A DNA stretch of 64,000 nt from Sphingopyxis terrae subsp. terrae NBRC 15098 (GTDB taxonomy: Bacteria; Pseudomonadota; Alphaproteobacteria; Sphingomonadales; Sphingomonadaceae), in assembly GCF_001610975.1 (NCBI RefSeq), contig NZ_CP013342.1, forward strand, positions 1,178,001 to 1,242,000, read 5' to 3'. A program made the translations under genes and the position numbers. Position 1 is the first letter of the stretch; every line of letters begins with the position of its first letter. The notes under the pieces were generated by a model that saw nothing but the letters and a program-made list of their open reading frames with translations, was not told the origin of the DNA and made no database searches. Of the stretch, positions 49,775 through 58,284 are shown in pieces.

Positions 49775-50460
49775 AACGCTTCTGGAAGAATGCCGCGACC
49801 GTCCCCCAGGACGGCGGCCGAGGCATCGCGCTCGACGGGCGCCCGGTGCGCACCCCCGCGCGCGCGCCGCTGGTGGTGCCGAGCGAGAGGCTCGCCGAAG
49901 CGATCGCCGCCGAATGGAATGCGCAGGGCAGCGACATCGACCCGGCGGCGATGCCGATGACCGGTATCGCCAACGCCGCGATCGATCTGGCGACGGGCGA
50001 CCGCGCGGCCTTTGCCGAGACTATCGCCGCCTATGCCCAGACGGATCTACTCTGCTACCGCGACGACCGCGATGCCGCGCTGCAAGGCGAACAGGCTTCG
50101 GCGTGGAATCCGCTGCTCGCCTGGGCGGAGGCGCGGCACGGCATCGAATTCGCGCTGGCACAAGGCGTGCTGCCGATCGACCAGCCCGCCGCGACGGTCG
50201 CGGCGCTGCGCGAGGCGGTGCACGCGCTCGATCCCTTTCGCCTCGCGCCGCTGTCGCCTCTCGTCACCATCGGCGGGTCGCTCGTCGCCGGGCTCGCGCT
50301 CGTCGAGGATGCCTTCGCCGCCGACATGCTGTGGGAGGCGGTCAGCCTCGACGAACTGTATCAGGAACGCCGCTGGGGCGCCGACAGTGAAGCGCAAAAG
50401 GCGCGCGACCGCCGCGCCGCCGACTGGGGCAACGCGGCGCGGTTCTTGCGCTTACTCTGA
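49771..50460 (+). CDS. ATP12-family F1-ATPase assembly chaperone
   Basis: A 229-aa homologue of mitochondrial ATP12, which chaperones the alpha subunit during F1 assembly. The N-terminal KRFWKNAATV..GRGIALDGRPVRTPARAPLVVPSERLAEAIAAEWNAQG is diagnostic, as is the later TDLLCYRDDRDAALQGEQ. Last gene of the coupled run, 9.5 kb from atpHAGDC on the same strand. Such homologues are typical of alphaproteobacteria. Confidence 0.93.
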   Translation: MKRFWKNAATVPQDGGRGIALDGRPVRTPARAPLVVPSERLAEAIAAEWNAQGSDIDPAAMPMTGIANAAIDLATGDRAAFAETIAAYAQTDLLCYRDDRDAALQGEQASAWNPLLAWAEARHGIEFALAQGVLPIDQPAATVAALREAVHALDPFRLAPLSPLVTIGGSLVAGLALVEDAFAADMLWEAVSLDELYQERRWGADSEAQKARDRRAADWGNAARFLRLL

Positions 50461-50486
50461 CGAATCCGATGCTCTGACGCCTCCGC

Positions 50487-51290
50487 TCAATCGGCGAAGT
50501 CGGGCTTGCGCTTCTGCATATGGGCCATCACCGCCTCCATCTGATTGGGGGTGCGGATGACCTTTATCTGTTCGTCGCTTTCGGCCTGCAGGATTTCGGC
50601 ATCGCTCGCGTCGGCGAGCATGTTGCACAGCCGCTTGGCGCCGCGGATCGCATGTGGATTCTTGCCCGCGATCACCCCCGCAAGTTCCATCGCCTTGGCG
50701 AGCGGTTCTTCGGCGACATGCGTCGCAAAGCCCAGCGCCTTTGCCTCGACGCCGTTGAATTCGCGGTTGGTGTAGATCATCTCGCGCAGCACGTCGTCGG
50801 CGACCTGGGTGCGCCACAGCGCCATGCCGGCGACATCGGGGACAAGGCCCCAGCGCATTTCCATGATCGCGATCCGCGTATCGGGATGAACGATGCGGAT
50901 ATCGGCTGCGGCCATGATCTGGCTGCCCGCGCCAAAGGCGACGCCGTGCACCGCCGCGATCACCGGCACCGGCAGTTCGCGCCAGCCCCAGGCGGCATAT
51001 TGCGCGTTGTTGGCAAGGCCGCGCGTCCGTTCGGCGAGCCCGCCGCCGGCGCTGGTCGCGCCCGGATCGCGCTCGCCGCCGAGGCTGGAGAGATCGAGCC
51101 CGGCGCAAAAGGCGCGCCCCTCGCCCGACAGGACGACGACGCGCAGCCCCGCGGTCGCCTTGAGCTGGTCGACCGCCGCTGCAAGCGCCTCCCACATCGC
51201 GCCGTCGAGCGCGTTCATCTTGTCGGTGCGGATCAGGCGGACGTCGGCGATGCCGTCGTCGAGCATGGTGATCGAAATACGGTCCTGCAT
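50487..51290 (-). CDS. enoyl-CoA hydratase/isomerase (crotonase) family protein
   Basis: A 267-aa crotonase-fold protein. The first oxyanion-hole element is GRAFCAGLDLSSLGG, and the second is AAVHGVAFGAGSQIMAAADIRIV. The catalytic Glu pair of classical hydratase is not clearly present, so isomerase or other activities are possible. Last gene of the acyl-CoA operon, 11 bases behind the DsbA-type isomerase gene. Confidence 0.9.
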   Translation of the reverse strand: MQDRISITMLDDGIADVRLIRTDKMNALDGAMWEALAAAVDQLKATAGLRVVVLSGEGRAFCAGLDLSSLGGERDPGATSAGGGLAERTRGLANNAQYAAWGWRELPVPVIAAVHGVAFGAGSQIMAAADIRIVHPDTRIAIMEMRWGLVPDVAGMALWRTQVADDVLREMIYTNREFNGVEAKALGFATHVAEEPLAKAMELAGVIAGKNPHAIRGAKRLCNMLADASDAEILQAESDEQIKVIRTPNQMEAVMAHMQKRKPDFAD

Positions 51291-51301
51291 GGAGAATCCT
51301 C

Positions 51302-51913
51302 TCAGGCTTTCAAAAGCGCCGCTTCGACGAGCGGCAGTTGGTCGTTGCCGAAATACATATCATCGCCGTCGACGAACATCGACGGCGAACCATAGCCGCC
51401 GCGCGCGATCACCTCGTCGGTATTGGCGCGCAGCCGCGCCTTGACCGAATCGCTCGCCGCCGCGTCGCGGATCGCCGCGCCGTCGAGGCCCGCGCGCGTT
51501 GCTGCCGCTTCGAGCACCGCGGGGTCGTCGAGATTGTCCTGCGCGCCGAAATAGGATTCGAACGCCGCCCGGGCGAAGGCGATCAGCGCCGGCTGATCGG
51601 GCTCGAGCGCGGTGGCGAAGCGCATCGCCGCGACGCTCTTTGCCGGATGCCAGCGGGAGGGGAAATTCATCTCCACCCCCGCAAGCCGCGCCCAGTCCCC
51701 CAGCACCTTCCAGCTATGTTGCAGCTTGCGATTGCCGCTCTGTTCGCGCGCCGCGTAGACCGATTGGTTCACAGCGTTGAACACCCCGCCGACCAGGATC
51801 GGCCGAAAGGTCGCGCTGGCGCCGGTGCGCGCGATCAGCGGCTGGACGTTGGTGAACGCCAGATAAGTCCAGGGCGACGATAGGTCGAAAAAGAATTCCA
51901 GCTGGCGCGGCAT
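51302..51913 (-). CDS. DsbA-family 2-hydroxychromene-2-carboxylate isomerase-like protein
   Basis: A 203-aa thioredoxin-fold protein of the kappa-class GST/HCCA isomerase group. It begins QLEFFFDLSSPWTYLAF, with Ser in place of the DsbA CxxC, and ends GYGSPSMFVDGDDMYFGNDQLPLVEAAL. Glutathione-dependent isomerisation is typical of the group. It lies between the TetR and crotonase genes, so it may act on a CoA-linked or aromatic intermediate; this is inference. Confidence 0.88.
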   Translation of the reverse strand: MPRQLEFFFDLSSPWTYLAFTNVQPLIARTGASATFRPILVGGVFNAVNQSVYAAREQSGNRKLQHSWKVLGDWARLAGVEMNFPSRWHPAKSVAAMRFATALEPDQPALIAFARAAFESYFGAQDNLDDPAVLEAAATRAGLDGAAIRDAAASDSVKARLRANTDEVIARGGYGSPSMFVDGDDMYFGNDQLPLVEAALLKA

Positions 51914-51942
51914 GATCGGTCCTTCGGAAATGGAGGGGCGCG

Positions 51943-52593
51943 TCAGGCCTGCAGGTCGGCCTGTTCGATCGCGCGGTGGAAGCGGCGCGCCGCAGCGGGA
52001 TCGAGCCGGTCCTCGAACAAGGTCAGATGCCGTTCGACCGTCCAGCGCGCGCTATCGAGGTCGCCGACCGCCGCCGGGTCCATCTCGCGCTGATATTCGA
52101 GGCCGAAGCGCAGGATCACCAGCGCATTGGTGCAAAGATCGCCGAGCCGCGCGCGCGACCAGTCGAGGTAGCCGCGATCGATCATCGCGCCGAGATAGAG
52201 CATCAGCTGGCCGTGCACGCGTTCGTACCAGCCGTCGATGTGGTCGAGAATGATCGGACTCGATTCGCCATAATCGGCGCGGTCGCGATAGAGAAACCGG
52301 AAGGTATGGAGTTCGCGCTGCATGCAGGCGAGCAGTGCGACATATTCTTCGATCAGATCGCCGTCGTCGGACGGCTGCAGTTGTAGCCGCTCTTCGATCG
52401 CCTCGGCGAAATCGGCGCTGATCGCGTCGAGGAGTGCGCGCTTGCTGCGGAAATGATACCAGAGATTGCCCTCGGCGATGCCGACATCGGCGGCGATAGC
52501 CGCGGTGGATACGCTGCCGAAGCGCTGTTCGTTGAACAGGCGCAGCGCGGCAGCGAGAATGCGGTCGCGCGTCTTGACGCGGGGTGCGCTCAC
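51943..52593 (-). CDS. TetR-family transcriptional regulator
   Basis: A 216-aa regulator with HTH RILAAALRLFNEQRFGSVSTAAIAADVGIAEGNLWYHFRSKRALLDAI (about 8-55) and a helical ligand domain. GTG 52593 is chosen because it overlaps the stop of the acyl-CoA synthetase gene (GTGA); a TTG five codons upstream is also possible. It probably senses an acyl-CoA-type ligand and controls its own operon. A 16-bp palindrome at 54194-54209 is a candidate operator. Confidence 0.88.
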   Translation of the reverse strand: MSAPRVKTRDRILAAALRLFNEQRFGSVSTAAIAADVGIAEGNLWYHFRSKRALLDAISADFAEAIEERLQLQPSDDGDLIEEYVALLACMQRELHTFRFLYRDRADYGESSPIILDHIDGWYERVHGQLMLYLGAMIDRGYLDWSRARLGDLCTNALVILRFGLEYQREMDPAAVGDLDSARWTVERHLTLFEDRLDPAAARRFHRAIEQADLQA

Positions 52594-54113
52594 GCCTTCT
52601 TTTCCCAATATTGGTCGCGCAGCAGCCGCTTGTAGAGTTTGCCCGTATCGTGGCGCGGCAGCGCCTCCATGAAATCGATCCGGCGCGGCACCTTCACGCC
52701 CGACAGTTTCTGGCGCGCATAGGCGCCGAGCTCGTCGCGGAATTCATCGGTCGCGTCGGCCATGTCGGCGGGCTGAATCACCGCGATCACCTCCTCGCCC
52801 ATTTCCTCGTGCGGGCCGCCGACGACCGCGACATCGGCAACCCTAGGATGGGTGACGAGATGGTTTTCGATCTCCTGCGGATAGATGTTCACCCCGCCCG
52901 AAATGATCATGAAGCTCTTGCGGTCGGTGAGATAAAGGAAGCCGTCGGCATCGAGCTTGCCGACGTCGCCGAGTGTCGACCAGCCCTTCGAATTGCGGCT
53001 CGACGCGGTCTTTTCGGGGTCGTCGTGATATTCGAAGACATTGTCGCTTTCGAAAAAGACCGCGCCCTCCTCGCCGACCGGCACTTCGGTTTCATTATCC
53101 TCGCCGACGATGTGGACGGTCCCCAGGATCGCGCGGCCGACGGTGCCCTTGTGCGCCAGCCAGTCCTGGCTGGTCGCAAAGGTCATGCCATTGCCCTCCG
53201 ACCCCGCATAATATTCGAGCAGCACCGGCCCCCACCAGTCGATCATTGCCTGCTTGACCGGAACCGGGCACGGCGCCGCTGCGTGGATCGCGCTCTTCAT
53301 CGACGACACATCATATTGCGCGCGCACCTCCGCGGGCAATTTGAGCATGCGGACGAAATGGGTGGGCACGAACTGCGCCGCATTGCAGTGATAATGCTGG
53401 ATCGCCGCCAGCGCGGCTTCGGGGTCGAATTTCTTCATCAGCACGACGGTGCCGCCAAGCCGGTGGATCGTCATCGACCAGCGGAGCGGCGCCGCGTGAT
53501 AGAGCGGCGCGGGCGAAAGATAGATGCTGTCGGCGTTGATGCCGAACGCCGCCGAAGCGAGCATCACCAGACTGTTCGGCGCGTCGATCTCCTCCTCTTC
53601 GGGGAGCGGCACCTTGACCCCCTTGGGCCGGCCGGTCGTCCCCGACGAATAGAGCATGTCGACCCCGGCGCGTTCGTCGGCGATACGCGTCGCGGGCATC
53701 GCGGCCAGCGCGTCCTCGATTCGGGGCCATCCGTCAATCGCGCCACCCATCGAATAGCGTTCGATCCGAGTTTCGAGCTGGAGTGCCGCGGATGCGAGGC
53801 TGGCCGAGACGACGAGCATCTTCGCGCCCGAATTTTCAAGGATATAGTCGGTCTCGTCCTGCGTCAGCCGCGACGAAATGCAGACATAGCGCAGCCCCGC
53901 GCGCTGTGCCCCCCAGGTCAGCCCATAATAATGCGGCGTGTTTTCCAGCATGAAAGCAACGACATCGTCATGCTTCAGCCCGTGGCTGCGAAACAGCTGC
54001 GCGGCGCGGTTCGACGCTGCGTCGAGTTCGGCATAGCTGATCGTCTCACCGGTTTCGGCGACGATTACTGCGGGTTTGTCGGGCGAGCTGGCAGCATGAA
54101 CAGACGGGTGCAT
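52590..54113 (-). CDS. acyl-CoA synthetase (AMP-forming)
   Basis: A 507-aa ANL-superfamily ligase that activates a carboxylic acid to its CoA thioester. The AMP-binding motif is YSSGTTGRPKGVK (about 152-164), followed by the later YYAGSEGNGMT, STLGDVGKLDADGFLYLTDR and the C-terminal catalytic-Lys region RHDTGKLYKRLLRD. First gene of a four-gene minus-strand run with TetR, a DsbA-like isomerase and a crotonase, i.e. a small acid-degradation module with unknown substrate. Confidence 0.92.
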   Translation of the reverse strand: MHPSVHAASSPDKPAVIVAETGETISYAELDAASNRAAQLFRSHGLKHDDVVAFMLENTPHYYGLTWGAQRAGLRYVCISSRLTQDETDYILENSGAKMLVVSASLASAALQLETRIERYSMGGAIDGWPRIEDALAAMPATRIADERAGVDMLYSSGTTGRPKGVKVPLPEEEEIDAPNSLVMLASAAFGINADSIYLSPAPLYHAAPLRWSMTIHRLGGTVVLMKKFDPEAALAAIQHYHCNAAQFVPTHFVRMLKLPAEVRAQYDVSSMKSAIHAAAPCPVPVKQAMIDWWGPVLLEYYAGSEGNGMTFATSQDWLAHKGTVGRAILGTVHIVGEDNETEVPVGEEGAVFFESDNVFEYHDDPEKTASSRNSKGWSTLGDVGKLDADGFLYLTDRKSFMIISGGVNIYPQEIENHLVTHPRVADVAVVGGPHEEMGEEVIAVIQPADMADATDEFRDELGAYARQKLSGVKVPRRIDFMEALPRHDTGKLYKRLLRDQYWEKKA

Positions 54114-54193
54114 CGGGCATCTTCTCCAAGAGACTTTTGGTTTCTTTATGTCCCGCGATCAGTAGCAAGCTGAAACTTTCGGTCAAGCCGCCG

Positions 54194-54209
54194 TAGGGTG
54201 AAGACCCTA
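54194..54209. promoter_or_regulatory. 16-bp palindrome ahead of the acyl-CoA operon
   Basis: TAGGGT-GAAG-ACCCTA, a perfect 6-bp dyad, 81 bases upstream of the acyl-CoA synthetase start. It is a candidate operator for the TetR-type regulator of the operon. Confidence 0.4.
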
Positions 54210-54265
54210 GGATATGCCGATGTCAAAATGGGCGCAGTTTCGCTACGGCCGAAGCGCCCGCCGAT

Positions 54266-54299
54266 CCCGGCAAAAGTCCGGGATAAGCCCGGTATAAGT
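54266..54299. repeat. three 11-bp-spaced direct repeats behind dnaA
   Basis: CCCGGCAAAAGT (54266), TCCGGGATAAGC (54277) and CCCGGTATAAGT (54288) fit the consensus YCCGGNAWAAGY with a strict 11-bp period. They are followed directly by TGTGGATCA (54301-54309), which matches the DnaA box (TGTGGATAA) at eight of nine positions. Confidence 0.6.
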
Positions 54300-54306
54300 C
54301 TGTGGA

Positions 54307-55686
54307 TCAGTTGTTGAGGCTGCGCCGGATCGCGGCGATTTCGGCGTCGAGTTCGCTGTCGGTCACGCGCAACGCCTCGACCGTGCGGACCGCGTGGATC
54401 ACCGTCGAATGGTCGCGCCCGCCAAAGCGGCGGCCGATCTCGGGATAGGAGCGCGGCGTCAGTTCCTTGGCGAGATACATCGCGACCTGGCGCGGGCGCG
54501 CAACCGCGCGGACGCGGCGTTTCGACGCCATTTCGGCCTTGTCGAGCCGGTAATGGGCACAGACCGCACGCTGGATTTCCTCGATCGTGATCCGCGGGCG
54601 CGCGCTGCGGACATTTTCGGCAAGCCGATCTTCGGCGAGCGCCAGATCGACCTTGGCGCCGGTCAGCGCTGCATAGGCGAGCAGCTTGTTGAGCGCGCCT
54701 TCGAGTTCGCGGATGTTGCGCGTGAAATGGCGGACGAGATAGGCGACGACGTCGTCGGGCACTTCGACCATCGGCATGGCGGCAAGGCGCTGGCGGATGA
54801 TGCGTTCGCGCAGATCGTCCTCGGGCGCCTCGATATCGGCGACAAGCCCGCCCGACAGGCGCGACAGCAGCCGCGCCTCGACCCCGTCGAGCATCGCGGG
54901 CGGCCGGTCGGCGGTGACGACGAGCCGCTTGCCCGCGGTCATCAGGTCGTCGATCGTATGGAGCAGCTCTTCCTGCGTCGAGTTCTTGCCGATCACGAAC
55001 TGCAGATCGTCGAGGAGCAAGAGGTCGGCGGCGCGGAGCCGCGCCTTGAACGCCATCATGTCGCCGCCGCGCATCGCGCCGACGAATTCGAGCATGAATT
55101 TTTCCGCCGACATCAGGATGATGGTCGCGGTCGGGTGCGCGGCAGCATAGTCCTGCGCGATTGCCTGCAGGAGATGCGTCTTGCCCTGCCCGGTGCCCGA
55201 GCAGAGATAGAGCGGGTTGAACTGCGGCGTTTCCACCATCGCCATGCGGCGCGCCGCATTGGCAGCGAGGATGTTCGAGCGGGCGACGACGAAGCGATCG
55301 AAACAGAGCCGCGGATCGAAGCCGAGCAGCGCGGGATTGGCGGCGGGCACGGCAGCAGGCGCTGACGCCTCGAAGCTCGGCAGCGGCGCCGAGGCGAGCA
55401 CGCTCGCCCGCTCGGCAGCGGCAACTCCGCCGCGCACCGACACGCTGCGCACCGCGGGCAGCAGCTGGCGCCACGCCAGTTCGAGGCGCTCGCCGAATCG
55501 TTCGTTGATCCAGTTGGCCGAAAAGCGGCTCGCGGTTTCCAGCGTCACGACGCCCGACAGGGTGCAATATTCGGCGAAACGGACGGGCTTCAGCCAATGA
55601 TCGAAGGTGCGCGCACCCAGATCGCGGCGCAGCCCTTCGGCCACGCGCGGCCAAAGCGTCGCGGCATCGGCGTTCATCGTTTCCAT
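54307..55686 (-). CDS. dnaA: chromosomal replication initiator protein DnaA
   Basis: A 459-aa initiator. Domain I (WPRVAEGLRRDLGARTFDHWLKPV) is followed by a short Ala-rich linker, the AAA+ domain III with Walker A SGTGQGKTHL (163-172) and Walker B LLLLDDLQF (222-230), and domain IV with the signature GGRDHSTVIHAVRTVE near the C-terminus. The Walker A varies from the usual GGVGLGKTHL but keeps GKT. ATG at 55684-55686 has AAGG upstream; a second in-frame ATG is three codons later. The protein is on the conserved dnaA-rpsT-mutM segment. Confidence 0.96.
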   Translation of the reverse strand: METMNADAATLWPRVAEGLRRDLGARTFDHWLKPVRFAEYCTLSGVVTLETASRFSANWINERFGERLELAWRQLLPAVRSVSVRGGVAAAERASVLASAPLPSFEASAPAAVPAANPALLGFDPRLCFDRFVVARSNILAANAARRMAMVETPQFNPLYLCSGTGQGKTHLLQAIAQDYAAAHPTATIILMSAEKFMLEFVGAMRGGDMMAFKARLRAADLLLLDDLQFVIGKNSTQEELLHTIDDLMTAGKRLVVTADRPPAMLDGVEARLLSRLSGGLVADIEAPEDDLRERIIRQRLAAMPMVEVPDDVVAYLVRHFTRNIRELEGALNKLLAYAALTGAKVDLALAEDRLAENVRSARPRITIEEIQRAVCAHYRLDKAEMASKRRVRAVARPRQVAMYLAKELTPRSYPEIGRRFGGRDHSTVIHAVRTVEALRVTDSELDAEIAAIRRSLNN

Positions 55687-56104
55687 GCCTGCCTTGTCGT
55701 CACGCCTGTCCCCGCTTTGCACCACAATCCATGCCCCCAATATGCCCCCACGGCGGCCCGATCGCCCCGCAGCCCACCACATGCCGATCCGGGCGCCCAC
55801 GCCGGGGCGCAAGCATCCTGTCCCGGGCGCGCAGCCCGAAGCTTTCCGAATCATGTCGATGTGGCGGCCGCCGGCGAAGGCCAACGACGCCTTTTTCTAG
55901 GCAGGGGGAGACGAGTCGATCAAGGGTGCGGAGCGTAAAAAATCTGAAATAAAATTCTTGACTCGCAAGGGGACGCGGAAACGCGTTGCAGGGCAAAATT
56001 TCTTATATTTTTCAGATATTTAGTGCAGCGTAAAAACGTCATGGTAAACGAATCGCGATAAATCCGTCACTTACCGCGCTGCAACAGCTTTGCCATCGCG
56101 CTGT
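55687..56104. promoter_or_regulatory. dnaA upstream region with GANTC cluster and AT-rich repeats
   Basis: 418 bases with no gene. The dnaA-proximal part is GC-rich. The part from about 55930 to 56060 is markedly AT-rich. Four GANTC sites lie at 55848, 55913, 55960 and 56050. A direct repeat AGCGTAAAAA occurs at 55932 and 56027. Inverted ATCTGAAA arms lie at 55942 and ending 56018. A TTTACCAT (minus strand, near 56041-56048) is one base off a CtrA half-site. No canonical DnaA box was found. Confidence 0.6.
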
Positions 56105-56106
56105 AA

Positions 56107-56149
56107 CAAAAAAGGACCCGCGGGCGCTTGGCCGACGGGTCCTTTTTTG
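56107..56149 (-). terminator. rho-independent terminator of rpsT
   Basis: CAAAAAAGGACCCG and CGGGTCCTTTTTTG pair over 14 bp around a 15-base loop, with a T-run on the minus-strand 3' side. It lies 31 bases behind the rpsT stop and separates rpsT from dnaA. Confidence 0.93.
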
Positions 56150-56180
56150 TGCCCTTTCGGGACGGTGCGGCGTGCGCGGA

Positions 56181-56444
56181 TCAGGCGATCGCGTTCACGC
56201 TCTTGGTCAGGCGCGAATATTTGCGCGCAACCGTGTTCTTGTGGAGGACGCCCTTGGCAACGCCGCGCGCCATTTCGGGCTGCGCCGCTGCGAGCGCTGC
56301 AGTCGCGGCGGCCTTGTCGCCGGCGGCAACCGCGTTTTCGACCTTCTTCACGAGCGTGCGGATGCGCGACACGCGATTCTTGTTGATCAGCGTGCGCGCG
56401 CTGTTGCGACGGATGCGCTTTTTTGCCTGCGGCGTATTGGCCAT
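56181..56444 (-). CDS. rpsT: 30S ribosomal protein S20
   Basis: An 87-aa basic protein that binds 16S r[42 protein letters not shown] with the Ala-rich second helix and [19 protein letters not shown] at the end. GAGGAAC precedes the ATG at 56442-56444. The long leader (about 128 nt from the predicted promoter) could hold control elements, as S20 is autoregulated in E. coli. Confidence 0.97.
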   Translation of the reverse strand: MANTPQAKKRIRRNSARTLINKNRVSRIRTLVKKVENAVAAGDKAAATAALAAAQPEMARGVAKGVLHKNTVARKYSRLTKSVNAIA

Positions 56445-56578
56445 AAGTTCCTCAAAATATCCAATCGGTTCAACGGTCGGAGCACAGCAGCAGCGGAGCA
56501 GCCGAATCGCGCGTGGACGGCGAATCAATGTCCGGATGCGGCCGGTTCCGGTTGACCGGACCCTGCTCGAAGGGTGGG

Positions 56579-56607
56579 CCCATAGCCAGCATGCCTCCGA
56601 AGGTCAA
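56579..56607 (-). promoter_or_regulatory. sigma-70-type promoter for rpsT
   Basis: On the minus strand, TTGACC (56602-56607) and TATGGG (56579-56584) are separated by exactly 17 bases. It is the best -35/-10 pair seen in the window and points at rpsT. Confidence 0.55.
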
Positions 56608-56641
56608 CGCTTTTCGCTGGAAAAGCGGCATCCGATCACGC

Positions 56642-57454
56642 TCACCGCTGGCATTTGGGGCAATAGAAGGTGGACCGCCCCGACTGGACGATCCGCACGA
56701 TCGTGCCGCCGCATTCGCAGCGCTCGCCCTCGCGGCCATAGACGCGCCAATCCTTGGCAAAATAGCCGAGGTCGCCTTCGGGACTGAGGAAATCGCGCAA
56801 GGTCGAACCGCCCGCAGCAATCGCCGCCGCCAGCACTGCCTTGATCGCCGGTACCAGCGTGCCGAGCTTTGCCCGCGAGACGTCGGCCGCAGGGCGGGTC
56901 GGCGCGATTCGCGCCATGTTGAGCGCCTCGCAAACATAGATGTTGCCGAGTCCCGCGACGATCGTCTGGTCAAGCAGCATCGCCTTGATCGGCGCGCGGC
57001 GGCCGGCGAGCGCGCGCACGAGATAGGCGGCGTCGAAATTGTCCGACAGCGGCTCCGGTCCCAGCGTTACGAACGCGGGAAAGATCGCGAGCGGATCGCC
57101 ATTCACAAGATCGACCGACCCGAACCGCCGCGGATCATGGAGAAACAGGCGGTGTCCGGCGCCGGTTTCGAGCAGCAGATGATCGTGCTTGCCCGCCTCG
57201 CCGCCCTCGGTGCGCCACCGCCCCGACATGCCGAGATGGAAGATCATATGGTCGTCGCGGTCGGTCGAGACGATGCCATATTTGGCGCGCCGCGCGAGAT
57301 GGGTGACCGTCGCCCCGGTCAGCCGCTGCGCAAGGTCAGCGGGAAAGGGACGCCGCAAATCGGGGCGGAAGGTGCTGACCGTGACGAGCCGCTGCCCCTC
57401 GAGAAAGGGCGCGAGGCCGCGCACGGTGGTTTCGACTTCGGGAAGCTCGGGCAT
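56642..57454 (-). CDS. mutM: formamidopyrimidine-DNA glycosylase
   Basis: A 270-aa bifunctional glycosylase/AP lyase that removes 8-oxoguanine. It has the N-terminal catalytic Pro and Glu (PELPEVETTVRGL), the LRRPFP region with a catalytic Lys, the H2TH segment DQTIVAGLGNIYVCEALN, and the C-terminal zinc finger CECGGTIVRIVQSGRSTFYCPKC with four Cys. Divergent from ubiE across 92 bases. Length is normal. Confidence 0.97.
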   Translation of the reverse strand: MPELPEVETTVRGLAPFLEGQRLVTVSTFRPDLRRPFPADLAQRLTGATVTHLARRAKYGIVSTDRDDHMIFHLGMSGRWRTEGGEAGKHDHLLLETGAGHRLFLHDPRRFGSVDLVNGDPLAIFPAFVTLGPEPLSDNFDAAYLVRALAGRRAPIKAMLLDQTIVAGLGNIYVCEALNMARIAPTRPAADVSRAKLGTLVPAIKAVLAAAIAAGGSTLRDFLSPEGDLGYFAKDWRVYGREGERCECGGTIVRIVQSGRSTFYCPKCQR

Positions 57455-57546
57455 TTCGCGCCAGCGGTATCTGGCATTTGCGCGCGCGGCAAGGCCCGGC
57501 TAAAGGCGCTGCTGAAAGAGGCTTTCCCCGCAAAGGCGCGCACCCG

Positions 57547-58284
57547 ATGACCACCCCCGACTCCGTCAGCTTCGGCTATGAACAGGTCCCGGCGACCGCG
57601 AAGACCGCGATGGTCGGCGAGGTGTTCAGCCGCGTTGCGCGCAAATATGACATCATGAACGACGCGATGTCGGGCGGGATGCACCGGCTGTGGAAGGACC
57701 GTTTTGTCCGGCGCGTCAAGCCGCGCGCAGGCGAGGCGATCCTCGACATGGCGGGCGGCACCGGCGACATCGCCTTTCGCATGGAGCCGTCGGGCGCGAG
57801 CATCACGGTCGCCGATATCAATCCCGACATGCTGGGCGTCGGCATGGAACGCGCGGCGGAGCGCGGCATCGACACGCTGGTATGGTCCGAACAAAATGCC
57901 GAGAAGCTGAGCTTTCCCGACCAGTTTTTCGACGCCTATACGATCGCCTTCGGCATCCGCAACGTGACCGACATTCCCGCCGCGCTGAAAGAGGCGCACC
58001 GTGTTCTGCGCTATGGCGGGCGCTTCTTCTGCCTCGAATTTTCGACCAACGAATGGCCCGGCTTTGCGCAGGTCTATGACGCCTATTCGCACCATCTGGT
58101 GCCCAAGCTCGGCAAGCTGATCGCCGACGATGAAGACAGCTATCGCTATCTGATCGAATCGATCCGCCGCTTCCCGCCGATGCCGCGCTTTGCGCAGATG
58201 ATTCGCGATGCGGGCTTTACCGCGGTGAAGGTCGAACCGATTTTGGGCGGACTGGTCGCGATCCATAGCGGGTGGAAGGCTTGA
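57547..58284 (+). CDS. ubiE: bifunctional demethylmenaquinone/2-methoxy-6-polyprenyl-1,4-benzoquinol methylase
   Basis: A 245-aa SAM-dependent C-methyltransferase of ubiquinone biosynthesis. It has the SAM motif LDMAGGTGDIAF, VADINPDML, and the UbiE signature YDIMNDAMSGGMHRLWKD; the segment AFGIRNVTDIPAALKEAHRVL is family-specific. The stop overlaps the ubiB start (TTGA). Confidence 0.97.
   Translation: MTTPDSVSFGYEQVPATAKTAMVGEVFSRVARKYDIMNDAMSGGMHRLWKDRFVRRVKPRAGEAILDMAGGTGDIAFRMEPSGASITVADINPDMLGVGMERAAERGIDTLVWSEQNAEKLSFPDQFFDAYTIAFGIRNVTDIPAALKEAHRVLRYGGRFFCLEFSTNEWPGFAQVYDAYSHHLVPKLGKLIADDEDSYRYLIESIRRFPPMPRFAQMIRDAGFTAVKVEPILGGLVAIHSGWKA

Noticed and set aside
55687-56104. A confirmed oriC between dnaA and rpsT
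   Set aside because: The AT-rich block and repeats are suggestive, but I found no TTATCCACA-type DnaA boxes there, and oriC in alphaproteobacteria is often away from dnaA. It is reported only as a regulatory or candidate region.
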